From Gari tellinella (Eukaryota; Mollusca; Bivalvia; Cardiida; Psammobiidae), in NCBI GenBank assembly GCA_922989275.2, contig OV277856.1, positions 54,631,358 through 54,695,357 on the forward strand: a stretch of 64,000 bases of DNA, read 5' to 3'. The notes under the pieces were generated by a model, which saw only the letters and a program-made list of their open reading frames with translations, made no database searches and had not been told where the DNA came from. Numbering within the stretch: position 1 is the first letter of the stretch; every line of letters starts with the position of its first letter. Made by a program: the position numbers and the translations under genes. Shown piece by piece: positions 10,200-21,834 of this stretch.

Positions 10200-10446
10200 C
10201 AGTGGAGAATCTGTTATTCTTTCCCGTTTAAACGCAAACGTACGCAAACGCAAAGCACTAAAACGTAGAAATGAGCAACTTTTGGACAGTTCTGATAATT
10301 CTTGTTTATCTTGGTGGCAAACAGTTTGGAGCCTGATCAGACGTCGGGTTACCCGGCGTCTGATCTGACTCTAAACTGTTTGCACTGTAAATAATAGTTT
10401 TAGCGTAAACGCGTTTATTGGGGAAAAAATAACACATTCTCCACTG
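10200..10446 (-). mobile_element. Family A MITE, A1
   Basis: Complete, TAA/TA flanked. The hairpin loop has GTCGGGTTACCCGGC, breaking one pair. Confidence 0.95.
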
Positions 10447-11153
10447 TAACAAGGCGTCTGATCAGGATTTACACAAATTGCAAAGTCGACTGTAGTCGCT
10501 GTTATTGTTATAGAAATTGCCATACCAAGGATAATGGATTCGAACTCATTACTGCACAAGAACACGTAGTGGTGGTTACGTATAGATACAGTTCCATGGG
10601 ACGCATGTTAGTACATGTATATCTATTACTTTTAGTACTGAATATTGGTTTCAAGTAGCATAAGCGTACTTGTACAAATATATATATTTGCTGCCATAAA
10701 ACCATTCCTTGAGCTAGTGTACTAGAATTATTAAATACATCAACGATTTATATATGGTGTAATGTTAATTCAATAAATCCGATATACATTTGTCAAACAA
10801 TTTTGAACCTGGTCGGACACCGAATAACTTGCGTCTGGCTAGGATCCAATCTTCAAAATCTTCCGATTGGGAGTCTAAATGGGTTAAATTTCTGCATTGA
10901 AAGAGTCTTAACACAATCCGTTCCTTAATCAGTTTTTTTTTTATTTTAGACATTATTGACTTAGCATGCATTTACTTTTAGCTATGGTGACACACAGTAA
11001 GTGTTTTGTTTACTTGTTTTGTATTGTAACTCACACTACTGGGTGTATTATTTCTGTTAATAAATTATGTTGATTGATTTAACATGTGTTGAAATGTTAA
11101 CCAATAATAATATATATTTGTCATTAATACACCCATCTATAATATTGTTTAAA
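10447..11153. other. AT-rich DNA with hairpin remnants
   Basis: Contains hairpin-core fragments at 10447-10480 (AGGCGTCTGATCAGGATTTAC) and 10790-10850 (TGTCAAACAATTTTGAACCTGG ... CTAGGATCCAATC). Possible AATAAA polyadenylation hexamers occur near 10772 and 11059, but nothing ties them to PRDM8. Confidence 0.4.
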
Positions 11154-11616
11154 CAGTAAAACCTCTGTAATATGACCAACCACTGAAATATATGCTTACA
11201 TGTATGGATAGCATTTCAGACACATGTAAGCTTAATGTAAAATGGCAGAAAGGCAGAAAGTTCGTATAGGAGCTTTTTGCTTTAATTTCATCTTGCTTTA
11301 AGCAGTCTCCTGCATACAACTTGGTAAATTCTATCTCATGTTGTGCTCGTACAGTGGAGAATCTGTTATTCTTTCCCGTTTAAACGCAAACGTACGCAAA
11401 CGCAAAACACTAAAACGTAGAAAAGAACAACTTTTGGACAATTCTGATAATTCTTGTTTATCTTAGTGGCAAACAGTTTGGAGCCTGATCAGACGCCGGG
11501 TTACCCGGCGTCTGATCTGGCTCCAAACTGTTTGCACTGCAACTAATAGTTTTAGCGTAAACGCGTTTATTGGGAAAGAATAACAGATTCTCCACTATAA
11601 TAGAGAGGTTTTACTG
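11154..11616 (+). mobile_element. Family J MITE interrupted by a family A copy
   Basis: TIR CAGTAAAACCTCTGTAATATGACC at the left; AATAGAGAGGTTTTACTG|TA at the right. An internal palindrome AAAGTTCGTATAGGAGCTTTTTGC lies near 11255. The family A element 11352-11597 sits just inside the right TIR. TA target and CAGT start fit a Tc1/mariner-like element. Confidence 0.8.
11352..11597 (-). mobile_element. Family A MITE, A1, nested in family J
   Basis: A full-length element with a clean hairpin. The right end is CTCCACTATAA rather than CTCCACTGTA. Confidence 0.95.
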
Positions 11617-11692
11617 TACGTACCAAACAACTGACTAGACACTGAATTCATCCATCCCCTGTCAATGTATCCCAGTTGGTTGAGTTTTGGTA

Positions 11693-11938
11693 CAGTGGAG
11701 AATCTGTTATTCTTTCCCGATAAACGCGTTTACGCTAAAACTAGTTTTTCTTTTACAAACAGTTTGGAGCCAGATCAGACGCCGGGTAACCCGGTGTTTG
11801 ATCTGGCTTCAAACTGTTTGCCAAAAATATAAACATGAGTTATCAGAACTGTCAAAAAGTTGTTTTTTCTACGTTTTAGCGTTTTGCGTTTGCGTTTCGT
11901 TTTCGTTTAAACGGGAAAAAATAACAGATTCTCCACTG
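11693..11938 (+). mobile_element. Family A MITE, A1-like ends
   Basis: Lies 95 bp from the previous copy and in the opposite orientation. A1 termini with an A2-like interior (TGCGTTTCGTTTTCG). It could be a recombinant or an intermediate. Confidence 0.94.
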
Positions 11939-11999
11939 TATGTTGTAGGTTCGACCCGTAAAGGCTTCAAGAACTGCACTGGTCTCTGACTTCTCCTCT

Positions 12000-12265
12000 A
12001 CTAATCATTATCTTTATTTCAGTATCATCATGGTTCATATACATATAAACATTTAGTCATAAAACAACATTAACTATGCCATTCAAATAAGAACCATAAG
12101 AGACAAACTACTTTCTGAATATCATACTTCAAGTATCAGCAGTTCAAAACAATACATAAAACTAAAACCATGTAAATAGTGCTACATGTAATCTCAAAAT
12201 TAAGACATAGTGCATGTAGGACTGGTTTATCCGGCGTCACGATTTAGTGTCTGTATATTGGTTTG
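12000..12265. other. Unassigned AT-rich DNA
   Basis: No gene or repeat recognised. Confidence 0.4.
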
Positions 12266-12441
12266 CAAGTAAACTCCCTCTATTACGACCACTAGATAAG
12301 GGTTCTATTTTGGTATTGTAAGGTTGCTATTTGAATTTCGTTTAATATTTTAAGGTTGCTTTTTAAATTTTCCTTTAAGCATTCACCTGTATTATAATAC
12401 CATCAATTAGTTTTGTAGTGGTCTTAACTGAGGATTTTACT
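12266..12441 (+). mobile_element. Family J MITE, degenerate
   Basis: Left AAGTAAACTCCCTCTATTACGACCAC; right TAGTGGTCTTAACTGAGGATTTTACTATA. The interior is AT-rich. Confidence 0.6.
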
Positions 12442-12558
12442 ATAAAGTGAACATAAAGATCCACAGAGTGATAGCTTGTGTTTGAAATTAACCTCTAGGG
12501 GTGTGGGGGAGGAGGGGATTGAGGCAAAAAATACAACCCGATAAAACCGACAGGTTAA

Positions 12559-12758
12559 CCCTTAAAGCAGGTTGAAAGTAAAGCAGAATGCGCATAAAGG
12601 CGCATTTTGCTTTATTTTCAACCTGTTTTGAGCTATCATCTCTCTAGAATATAGAAACTATTTCTTATGAAAGGTATTCATGGCTGTATAAATTGAAACT
12701 CTTTTTTCAGCGGAGAAATAAATAAAGCACGTGAAATGCGTATTTATGGGATAATGGG
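12559..12758 (+). mobile_element. Family E MITE, 5'-shortened
   Basis: TTAA on both sides. The left terminus CCCTTAAAGCAGGTTG joins directly to the internal stem, so about 100 bp of the usual left arm is missing. The right end is ATGGGATAATGGG. Palindrome GAATGCGCATAAAGGCGCATT. Confidence 0.85.
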
Positions 12759-13055
12759 TTAAAATGCCCACTGTTATCTCGGTTAATATTAAATACGCAC
12801 AATCTTAAATATCTGCAACGTCAGCAGCTAGAGTAGCAACCCCCCCCCCAAAAAAAAACACCTATTGAAAGATAGACAGCTCTCGTGTAATCACCTGGCA
12901 GGCCATTGATATTAATTATAGCTTAGACTTCATGGCATCAACTATAATACAAGATGATACTTTACTTAAAACACTAATCTAAATAGATCTCAAACATATG
13001 CTAAATATTCTTATAGCAAAACGAATTCGATTTGAGAGATACAGTCAATCACGTA

Positions 13056-13310
13056 CAGTAGAAAAGACGTTTTTCTTTCCCAATAAACACATTTACTCTA
13101 AAATTATAAGTTCCGTTACAAACACTTTGGAGCCAGACCAGACGCCTGGTTACCCGGCGTCTGACCAGGCTCCAAAATGTTTGCCAATAGATTTAACTAA
13201 ATCGTGAGAAATGTTAAAAAGTTGTAATTATCTATATTTTATTCAATTTATTTAACTTCGTTTGGGATTCGTTTGCGTTTAAACGGGACAGAATAACGTT
13301 TGTTCCACTG
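13056..13310 (+). mobile_element. Family A MITE, A2
   Basis: CAGTAGAAAAGACGTTTTTC ... AACGTTTGTTCCACTG. The hairpin is fully paired at the usual mismatch site (GAGCCAGACCAGACGCC ... GGCGTCTGACCAGGCTC keeps the A/A). Confidence 0.88.
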
Positions 13311-13734
13311 TTCCTGAAAAGATGCATAGTATCTTAATGTTTAGTAGGTATCGGATGTAAACTTTTGAATTACTTAAGCGTTTTCTCCACCGCGTGTGTT
13401 TATACATAAAGCTAACCGAAGGTACATGTAGCATCTTTTACCTATCTCTTCCATTATTATTGCATGAATAAAACAAAAAAATAGTAAAACTTTATTTTCC
13501 CACTATTGCTAGGAGACACATTAAACGATTACAGTTTAACACTGAACGAATAAGAATAGAAACTAGAAACTACACTTTCAATCAAATCTATTCAGAAGAT
13601 GACGAATCTTGTATTTATCTGCTCTTTTTCTGTGACCGGTACTATATCAAATAACACAACAATCTTAAATTCCTAAATTGAGCTCATCAGTTCATCAAAC
13701 TGTTGGTACGTGCAGTTAAGGAACAGCAACAGTA

Positions 13735-13979
13735 CAGTGGAGAATCTGTTATTCTTTCCCAATAAACGCGTTACGCTAAAACTATTATTTGCAGTGCAAA
13801 CAGTTTGGAGCCAGATCAGACGCCGGGTAACCCGGCGTCTGATTAGGCTCCGAACTGTTTGCCACCAAGATAAACATGAAATATCAGAATTGTCCAAAAG
13901 TTGTTCTTTTCTACGTTTTAGCGCTTTGCGTTTGCGTACGTTTGCGTTTAAACGGGAAAGAATAACAGATTCTCCACTG
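13735..13979 (+). mobile_element. Family A MITE, A1
   Basis: Complete, TA flanked; one base shorter than consensus at ACGCGTTACGC. Confidence 0.96.
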
Positions 13980-14016
13980 TACATGTACATGTGCGATGTC
14001 AATACAGTATAGTAAA

Positions 14017-14273
14017 CAGTGGAGAAGACGTTATTTTTCCCATTTATACGCAAACGAAACGCAAACAATTTGCAAATAAACGTAGAAAATTAAATGTCGA
14101 CAATTTTGGCTATTTATTTTAATCTTAGAGGCAAACTGTTTGGAGCCTGATCACACGCCGTGTTACATGGCGTCTGATCTGGCTCCAAACTTATTGCACT
14201 AGAAATAATAGCTATAGCGTCAGGTTTTTTAAACGCGTTTATTGGGAAAGAATAACGTTTGTTTCCTCTACTG
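14017..14273 (-). mobile_element. Family A MITE, A2, first of a tandem pair
   Basis: CAGTGGAGAAGACGTTATTT ... GTTTCCTCTACTG|TA. The apical stem is mutated (GCCGTGTTACATGGC). Confidence 0.88.
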
Positions 14274-14275
14274 TA

Positions 14276-14518
14276 TACAATAAAACGTTATTCTTTCCCA
14301 ATAAACACGTTTACGCTAAAACTTATTTCCAATCCAAACAGTTCGGAGCCAGATCAGACGCCGGGTAACCCGGCATCTGATCAGGCTCCAAACTGTTTGC
14401 CACTCGGATAAAAATGAATAGTTAAATTGATCAAAATAATGTTATTTTCTCCCTTTTAGTGTGTTGCGTTTGCGTTTGGTTTGCGTTTAAACGGGAAAGA
14501 ATAACGTTTTCTTCACTG
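14276..14518 (+). mobile_element. Family A MITE, A2, abutting the previous copy
   Basis: Starts directly after the TA of the preceding element, in the opposite orientation; the left TIR is eroded (TACAATAAAACG). Right end TTTTCTTCACTG. The hairpin is intact. Confidence 0.85.
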
Positions 14519-14663
14519 TCCTAAATTATCTATTAGGTGTGTAAATCGGCAAGTGACTGTTGGCAGCAAGATGAAAGTCAAAAATAAGGCGCTCTCTGTT
14601 TCACTATCACGTTGCTCTCATTTATCACCGGTCCTTCATACAATTAATTAACCTTCTCGTTTT

Positions 14664-14957
14664 GTAATATTTCGACCTCTAAGGGTCTTTTTCAAAGAAA
14701 ATCACGTCAAAACACACGTCACATTTTTGTTACATGCATTCAGCTTAATGCATGTAGCAAAAATGTGACGTGTGTTTTGACGTGATTTTCTTTTGAAAAA
14801 GGCCCTTAGAGCTGAATGCATGTAACAAAAATGTGACGTGTGTTTTGACGTGATTTTCTATGAAAAAGGCCCTTAGAGCTGAATGCATGTAACAAAAATG
14901 TGACTTGTGTTTTGACGTGAGTTTCTTTGAAAAAGGCGCTAAGAGGTCAAATATTAG
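14664..14957. repeat. Asymmetric foldback: one left arm, three right arms
   Basis: The left arm (from TAATATTTCGACCTCTAAGG) carries AAAATCACGTCAAAACACAC and is followed by three tandem inverted copies of its complement (GCATGTAACAAAAATGTGAC ... TTTTGACGTGATTTTC ... GGCCCTTAGAGCTGA), about 66 bp each. It closes with CTAAGAGGTCAAATATTA, the inverse of the start. This looks like a foldback element whose right arm was amplified. Confidence 0.8.
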
Positions 14958-15310
14958 AAAAATGCAGTTTATATATTAATATTAATTTGATTCCCTATCT
15001 GGAATATTGAAAAAAACATATTGCTTCTCGTTTTGGTCGTCGTAATATGGGGGCTTTGCTGTATGCAATAAAACAATAGCTTTCCTTGTTTGAATTAAAT
15101 TAATTTCACTTACACTATAATGTCCTGACTGCTAAACTATTGTTATACATGGTTCATAAAAGTAGTTTACCATATCAAGTAATCGAAGTTTGAAAACAGA
15201 CATAAACAACAATATACAAGGTACAAAGTTGAACGTAGAGTCAATTGTTTACAACTTCTGACACCATGTGTTATGGCAAGGGTTAACAAGTGATTCATAA
15301 AAAACTATAA

Positions 15311-15544
15311 CCCATAAACCCAAAAATACGCCCTTTTACGCTTTTGATATATTCCTACACCGAAGAAAATCTTTCCAACTTATACAGTCATGAATATGTA
15401 TTATAAGAAATATTTTCTATATTCTAGTAGATGATAGCTTGAAGTAGGCTGAAAGCAAAGCAGAATGCGCCTTAAGGCGCATTCTGCTTTACTTTCAACT
15501 TGCAACATATCTTCAAAATTAATAACAGGCTATGGAGTAATGGG
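15311..15544 (+). mobile_element. Family E MITE
   Basis: CCCATAAACCC ... GGAGTAATGGG, flanked by ATAA on both sides, a variant of the TTAA target. A perfect palindrome around GAATGCGCCTTAAGGCGCAT. Confidence 0.88.
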
Positions 15545-16129
15545 ATAATAAACGGTGTAGCTCTAGATGAAACGTCCATGTAACACAGTTCCTACATTTG
15601 GTCTACACCGTTTGTGACATGATATAGAATATTTGGTGGTTGAATGCAATGTAATTGTTTTACCCTATAAACCGGTAAATAACCCTTCCAAACAAGCAAA
15701 CCGGAAGGTTACGTTGTGATATGGGGACATAAGTGGGATATGGGTTAAGCATATGGTAATATGGCTCATTTTACGTTTTCCGGATGATTTACTAAAGCGC
15801 CAAAAACCACACTCAATAAACACTACAACTAGCTACTCCAATCAAGAGCTCATTTGATCAATATTAAACGATTTGCATAAACCCTCTGTTTCGTCCTTTA
15901 TCCTGTGAATACATTTCAAGTAGTGACACATGGTAATTAAGATGGTTGGAACATAACATTGGCATATTGTTTTTTATATTCAAACATATACATTGATTTT
16001 AATTTGTTATAGTAAATCTACCAGTCATTAAAGAATCAATAGAGGTCGGTTAGATTTAACTAATACATGTTTGACCATTTCCATATACCCGTCCAGATCG
16101 CCTGGTTTATTTTTCTTGTCAGAGACCTG
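15545..16129. other. Unassigned DNA
   Basis: No coding region or repeat recognised. Confidence 0.4.
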
Positions 16130-16420
16130 CAAACATGCATTCGCGATCACAGATGGCAGCTTAACCGTGTTTCAGGCCTGAGCGCCTGCGACTCGTAGAG
16201 TTTCATTATTGGCTGCACGTGCTTCTTGCACAGAACAAAAAGCGCGCCACGTCGCTCCTGTCTCCTGGAGATCTAAGGGGCTGACCCTTATTGTCCCCGA
16301 CATATGGGAGTGGACGAGGAAAAGGAACACATTAGTTTTGATAATTAAACAATCGGAGGCTTTCCGCAGGTTGGCTCTCGGTTTTAAATTCAGGTCGCAG
16401 GGGTGAGAAGAATCAATTTT
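16130..16420. other. Unique GC-richer block, possible conserved non-coding element
   Basis: Higher GC than its surroundings, no repeat match and no convincing protein in six frames. It contains an E-box CATATG and a TAATTA homeodomain-type core. An exon of an unrecognised gene is also possible. Confidence 0.25.
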
Positions 16421-16471
16421 TCAAAACGACCAGCTAAACACTTAGCCCGCCTAGCTTGATTTTTGCTAATA

Positions 16472-16545
16472 ATTGCAAACAGTTTGGATCCAGATCAGAC
16501 GCCGAGTTACTCGGCGTCTGATCAGGATTCAAACTGTTTGAAACC
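16472..16545. repeat. Isolated hairpin core, GAGT/ACTC loop type
   Basis: CAAACAGTTTGGATCCAGATC...GCCGAGTTACTCGGC...GATCAGGATTCAAACTGTTTG. No MITE termini recognised close by; probably the centre of a decayed family B copy. Confidence 0.8.
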
Positions 16546-16819
16546 CGTATTAAGATTTCTTTCAATCCGAAATACACAATAATAAACTTAATACAAGCGT
16601 GCTTATGGCAGGTCTAAGGACAAAAGATATCCATACAGGGGAAGAGTTAAATTAACTACGCCTTAAACATAGTCATTTCAATCAGTGATTTAGAGAGAGA
16701 GGACTACTAACTCTATACAAACAGTGCACTCCAAATAGTATAAATTATATCTGGTTAGTGTTTATTCAGGAGGATTTGCTATTCTTTCCACAAAATATAT
16801 TTATGTCCAAATGAACAAT

Positions 16820-16975
16820 GTTATTATTATTATTATTATACCAGATTTATATACCGCCCTTTTCAGACAGGCGATCTGCGTTCAAAAGCGCTTCACATGA
16901 AGTTATAAACATTTACTCACAAGAGAGAAAAGACAATTAACTACATTTACAATAAAGTAGAAAACATCATACCTT
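16820..16975. repeat. SINE/LINE-tail-like fragment with (TTA)n
   Basis: (TTA)n followed by ATACCAGATTTATATACCGC, CTTTTCAGACAGGC, CAAAAGCGCTTCACA. This block resembles a dispersed retroposon tail common in marine invertebrates. The family is not assigned. Confidence 0.4.
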
Positions 16976-17217
16976 ATGAATTTACATAGGGAATTAAATC
17001 CTAAATAAGGAAACTGTTTATCGCAAATAGTTTGTTATGAGACAAATTTACTCGAAACATAAAATCTAATAAATCGTCAACATATCAAAAATGTCAATTT
17101 CTATATTTCATTGAAGATAAAATATTCCAAAGATGAAATTAAGATGATATGAAATTATTAAAATACTCTCATTATATTTACAGTTGATAAACACACATAG
17201 AGGTCAACATTTAGATA

Positions 17218-17464
17218 CATTGGAGAAAACGTTATTCTTTCCCGTTTAAACGCAAACGAAACGCAAACGCAACACACTAAAATGGAGAAAATTACATTAT
17301 TTTGATCATTCTAACTATTCATTTTTATCCGAATGGTAAACAGTTTGGAGCCTGATCAGACACCGGGTTACCCGGCGTCTGATCTGGCTCCAAACTGTTT
17401 GTATTGGAAATAATAGTTTTAGCGTAAACGCGTTTATTGGGAAAGAATAACGTTTTCTCTACTG
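17218..17464 (-). mobile_element. Family A MITE, A2
   Basis: TA|CATTGGAGAAAACG ... CGTTTTCTCTACTG|TA. The hairpin has one changed stem base (GACACCGGG). Confidence 0.93.
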
Positions 17465-17649
17465 TAATAACAATTTAATAATTTTATATATTCTTTCCTA
17501 TTACGTTTTACATTTCTTTATTTTCATTCAAACGAGAAATATTAACCTTTTCCACACTGGCTTGTCAAACTGACGATCATATCAAATTAGGTGTAGATAT
17601 TTAACGTTTACATTATCTTAAACTATAAAACAGAGTCCATTTCGTTTAA

Positions 17650-17890
17650 CTCTTGAACCCTAGTCCCGCATATTGGCGTCCTTTTAAACATTGTACATGT
17701 GAAAAGTAGACATGTCCTATGCAAACAGTGAAGACCCAGATCAGAGGGTTCCGAGAGGAGCCCTCTGATCAGGGTCTTCACTGTTTGTCACAATGCCAAA
17801 CATTGACCAAAACAACCCTTAAAAGTCAGAAATGGACTAGACTAAAATGAAAACTGGAATTGTCCATTTAAAGTTTCAGGGAGGAAAGAG
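17650..17890 (+). mobile_element. Family K TTAA MITE with a variant hairpin
   Basis: TTAA|CTCTTGAACCCTAGTCCC ... CAGGGAGGAAAGAG|TTAA. The hairpin GCAAACAGTGAAGACCCAGATC ... GATCAGGGTCTTCACTGTTTG is the family A-D hairpin with a different stem and a different apex (AGAGGGTTCCGAGAGGAGCCCTCT). Confidence 0.85.
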
Positions 17891-18262
17891 TTAAAACAAA
17901 CCTCCGTGAACATTAATTTCCATGCATGAACTCCTTCTGGTATTTGTTTTCAAATTAAATTGTTTTTAATCATGTGTATTTTTAATGTAATTCGTTTTCG
18001 AATAAAGACTATGATTATGCATTGTTAGCGAAATAATGTTACAGAGAGGGACTTGTCCCTCGTCCGTTCCATATAGCAATTGATTGATATAGCAGTAACC
18101 AAAATATGCTTGAGATTATTATTAGAATGGCAAATTTAAAATGCGTAGAGACTGGATTTCTCTTCATTAGTTCAAATGGGAGCTATTCAATATTTGGCGA
18201 AATTGTCAACAAGACCATAATTATAAGACAAGATATCCCTACATGATTGGTACATGTATATA

Positions 18263-18474
18263 CAGTGGTACATTGTACATGTATGAGGTTATTGTTTCCC
18301 CAATATAAGCGTTTGTGATAAACTAATAATTTCTGTTTCCAATTAAGACAGATTATACTCCAAAATGCTTTTAAAAAGATCACCAATCACCTTACTTAGA
18401 ACATTTGATCATTATTTGGTTGGGGCTTAGTATTGTTTACACGGGCAAGAATAACGTACCGGTAGTCTCCAGTG
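18263..18474 (+). mobile_element. Family A relic without hairpin
   Basis: CAGTGGTACATTG start, TTTCCCCAATATAAGCG left interior, GTTTACACGGGCAAGAATAACG right interior, TAGTCTCCAGTG|TA end. No hairpin left. Confidence 0.6.
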
Positions 18475-18678
18475 TACATGTACGACCGACACAAAAAACA
18501 CTACGTAGGGATTGGTTGTTGCAAAACAGTGCAGTTGGTTGTATGATATTATTGCTACTTCAAACGCAATTAACTTTAGAACGTTAAAGTGACTTAAAAT
18601 GAAAGTGATAACTTGTAATCGCAAAGGCAATCAGGTCCTGATTTACTCATCTTTACTTTTATACTTACTGTACTTTAA

Positions 18679-18904
18679 CCCGTTCGCTGCCAAGCTCTAT
18701 ATGCAAACAGTTTGGACCCAGATCATACGACGCATAACGCAGCCTTTGGTCAGGTTCCAAAATGTTTGAAACTCATATAAATGTTTTTAAACAAAATTGC
18801 CTAAACCTTAAACTTTAGAGATAAAACCAGTTAGGTTGCAAACATACGATATTATGGCGGTGAATATGTTAAACGAGTTGTGACGTAACAATGATAGTTA
18901 AAGT
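18679..18904 (+). mobile_element. Family B MITE
   Basis: TTAA|CCCGTTCGCTGCCAAG ... TTAAAGTG|TTAA. Decayed hairpin at 18702-18770. A second inner end TATGGCGGTGAATATGTTAA lies at about 18853-18872, so this may be a short copy plus flank. Confidence 0.75.
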
Positions 18905-18969
18905 GTTAAAACATCATTTAACGTAAGAGCGAACGACATTGATGAAACCAATGCAGGACACCATATTAA

Positions 18970-19130
18970 AGGGAGTAAAACTGAACAAATCCACCATTTT
19001 CTCGCTCATATTATCCTATGATGTTACTTTTCATTAGAATCGTCTCAAAGAGACGATTCTAATGAGTAGTGACACCATAGGGTTAAAAGCAAGAAGAAAT
19101 ATTTTAGTTTCTAGAATACTCTCCGTATCT
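18970..19130. mobile_element. Family I foldback, partial
   Basis: Contains AAAGGGAGTAAAACTGAACA and the palindrome ATTAGAATCGTCTC ... GAGACGATTCTAAT followed by GTGACACCATAGGG. The outer CAGGGCTCC end is not clear. Confidence 0.7.
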
Positions 19131-20271
19131 TGAGCCATGGCCAATGTCACAATCTCACTGGAGATAGAAATTATCCAACTCTCCAAGAATCACGGGATCT
19201 GTATTGCGTTTTCTACTTCAAAGCATCCTTATTTGTTTAACGACAGCGTATGTTCCGATACACTGGTTTAATCAAAATATTTCCCAAATAGAATACCAAA
19301 TATGGCACCCCATATTATCTTTAATTTAGAAAACCATTCAATTCTGAAATGCTCACTGTGCGTCGTGTGAAAGCACTGACATTTGATGATTGAAGAAATG
19401 TGGCGGAACATGTCTAGCTCATTTAGGTCGTGATTAGAAGCGCTTTCAACCTCTTTCAGGCCGCGGACGGAAGAAATATGAGTTCTCGGAGATATGTCAC
19501 GCCACACAAACACAGACAGATTGTTGTGGTAATTGACTCAAAGCCTTCAAATGATTCGGAATCCGTCAAAACTGAAGGTCTGATCCGAGCAGGACTCCAC
19601 TAATAAACGAAGACATATGTATAGACAGGACAGAGGAGTTGATGAAATACATAGCAAGATATTGTGTCTTCGTATCTCCCACTTAGGACTGAATACATCT
19701 TATAGAAATCTTACACCGTGATTGATAGATATATTCATTTTCTATTGAAGGGCACTTTGTAGAAAAATATGCTTCTCTATACAGCAGAATAAAATATTGC
19801 ACAAAAAATGACATGCTGATATTACAGTTTGCAATTATCTAATCAAGTAGCATAAAGTATAACGATGTTTAGTTTTTTAAAACTCAAAACTGCCTAAAAC
19901 ACTTATTGTGCAGTATTGCAATAATCTCTTAAATGTTTGTACATGTATTAAGCACTATGTTTACAATAACACAAATTAGGCTGTTTGCGACTACCTATAG
20001 TTTGCAACATTGTTTGCAAATAATCTTATTTATTAAGTCAAATGAACCGATATTGCTATGTCAATGAACATGTTGTGACATTAAGCAGTGTCAATACTTA
20101 AACGTACTATAGAAACAACCTTAAGATGGGCACTGTTTCGTTGGTTAGTTTAGGTTTAACATTTTTCGTAAATTCAATATCAGATTGAGACGCCAAGGTG
20201 GGTTGTTAGGATACACGAATCGTTTGTTCTGAACCATTTCGTGATCAAATTTATTATTTATGAGAGTTTTA
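19131..20271. other. Unique DNA, candidate regulatory block at 19190-19580
   Basis: Repeat-free and compositionally even. 19190-19580 has none of the decay seen elsewhere, contains CCAAATATGG (SRF CArG-like) and has no good ORF. The remainder is AT-rich and unassigned. Confidence 0.3.
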
Positions 20272-20479
20272 CCCCTTCACAGTCTCATTATTATCGTGTT
20301 CTTTAATCTTGTTGTCTGCAATATCATTTCAAAGTAAAATGTAAGGCAGTATGAATGAAAATATTTCAAAACGAGTGTTAAACAGTTTGGATCCTGATCA
20401 GACGCTGGGTTATTCGACATCTGATCAGGATCTAAACTATTTGCAAACGCGTCATTTGGTGTTAGTGAGAGTGAAAGGG
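20272..20479 (+). mobile_element. Family B MITE
   Basis: CCCCTTCACAGTC ... GAGAGTGAAAGGG|TTAA. The hairpin with GGATCCTGATCAGACG is followed by CATTTGGTGTTAGTGAGAGT. TGTTGTCTGCAATATCATTT, typical of this family, is present. Confidence 0.85.
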
Positions 20480-21062
20480 TTAAAAGTGCATACCCTGATG
20501 AAACGCCGCAACTTTTGGTAACTCGGTGACTGGCCAGGCTCAAACCTATTAGTAACACAGAGTAAAAGTATTTGCTGGCTTTGGTAGTTGTTTTTGTTAA
20601 AATGAAATTACCCTTATTTTATTGCAAAAATACGCTCGCGCTTAGTTTTCGTTTAAAAGGGTACATGTAAGAACAGCAATTTCCCGATCGCGCCCGCGGC
20701 CTCCTAACTCCCAATACGACTGAGTTATCGAAGATGTTATAAATGTGTATCTTCTTTATATATTATTATATATTATATATTTGTATATTCTTCTGACTAA
20801 ACACTATCATCCGGCGTCTGGTCACGGTCTACATCAATAGTTTTCAATATATCTGACTTGAAATAACCAATGTTGTGTTATGCGTTTATCAATTTGAAAT
20901 AATGGAATACAAGACTTGATAAAAGTAATTCTTACAGCAACCGTAGATTTCAAAATAATACGAAATACTATCATGTCAAACTTTAGCAAGATAGGAGAGT
21001 TTGGTCTGCACAAATTTTCGTCTGCAAATCTAGTACTTTGTATTGTTGATTAACAACTTTAA
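20480..21062. other. Unassigned AT-rich DNA
   Basis: Includes a short TATATTATA-rich tract near 20758-20782 and a hairpin half-site (CCGGCGTCTGGTCACGGTCT) at about 20812. Confidence 0.4.
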
Positions 21063-21258
21063 CCCTTTGTCGTCTGCTTCAAATATATCGTCTGCGAAAA
21101 AAGATCAAAACTATTTTTAACGCATTTTTTATCAGAAGAAAAGTTGATTATGAGTAACAAACAGTTGGATTCCAGATCAGACACCGCGTAACGTGGCTTC
21201 TGATCTAGATCCAAACTGTTTGCTAATTTTAGCCAATTCGCGCTTAGCACGATAAGGG
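21063..21258 (+). mobile_element. Family B MITE, CCCTTTGTCGT ends
   Basis: TTAA|CCCTTTGTCGTCTGCTTC ... TTAGCACGATAAGGG|TTAA. Hairpin 21156-21222 (GATTCCAGATCAGACACCGC). The interior (ATATCGTCTGCG) resembles that of family C. Confidence 0.88.
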
Positions 21259-21269
21259 TTAAATGAATG

Positions 21270-21335
21270 TGTCAAACAGTTTTGTATCCAGATGAGACTC
21301 CGAGTTACATGGCATTTCATCAAGACCAAAACATG
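21270..21335. repeat. Decayed hairpin core
   Basis: GTCAAACAGTTTTGTATCCAG ... GACCAAAACATGTTTAAC, with many stem mismatches. Confidence 0.6.
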
Positions 21336-21834
21336 TTTAACTGTTACCACAATTACTACAATAAAAAGTTCCTAAAGTAGCAAAGTAAATGATAATATTC
21401 TATAAAATATATTTTCAAGATATTCGTAGTTATTGCTGGATGGATATATCACACAATACCCCGAGAAGATTTATAGTGTCTGGAAAAGTGTATTTGTATT
21501 TTCTCTTTTACAGTTGAGTCAAAAAGAATTTAGGTAAGAAACTACGACATAACACGTTTATGTAGCACTCTAGAAGCATAACATTTCCAAACAATATTAT
21601 AATACCCGAATGCGACTGTATATAAACGCTGGAATAAACCATTAGTTAGATCTGCATCAGATCAATCTATATTTAGTACATGTATATACCTCTTCATTTC
21701 AGTTGATCATAGCGACAAGTATATAATCGCCTAAACAAAAAGTGTACCTGTGAATAGTGCGCTTGTTCATTGCGAAGATTAAGAACACAGAACTCCTCAG
21801 TGTAGCTGCACTGTTTGTCATTTTTCAATATATA
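21336..21834. other. Unassigned AT-rich DNA
   Basis: No coding region, array or foldback seen. Confidence 0.4.
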
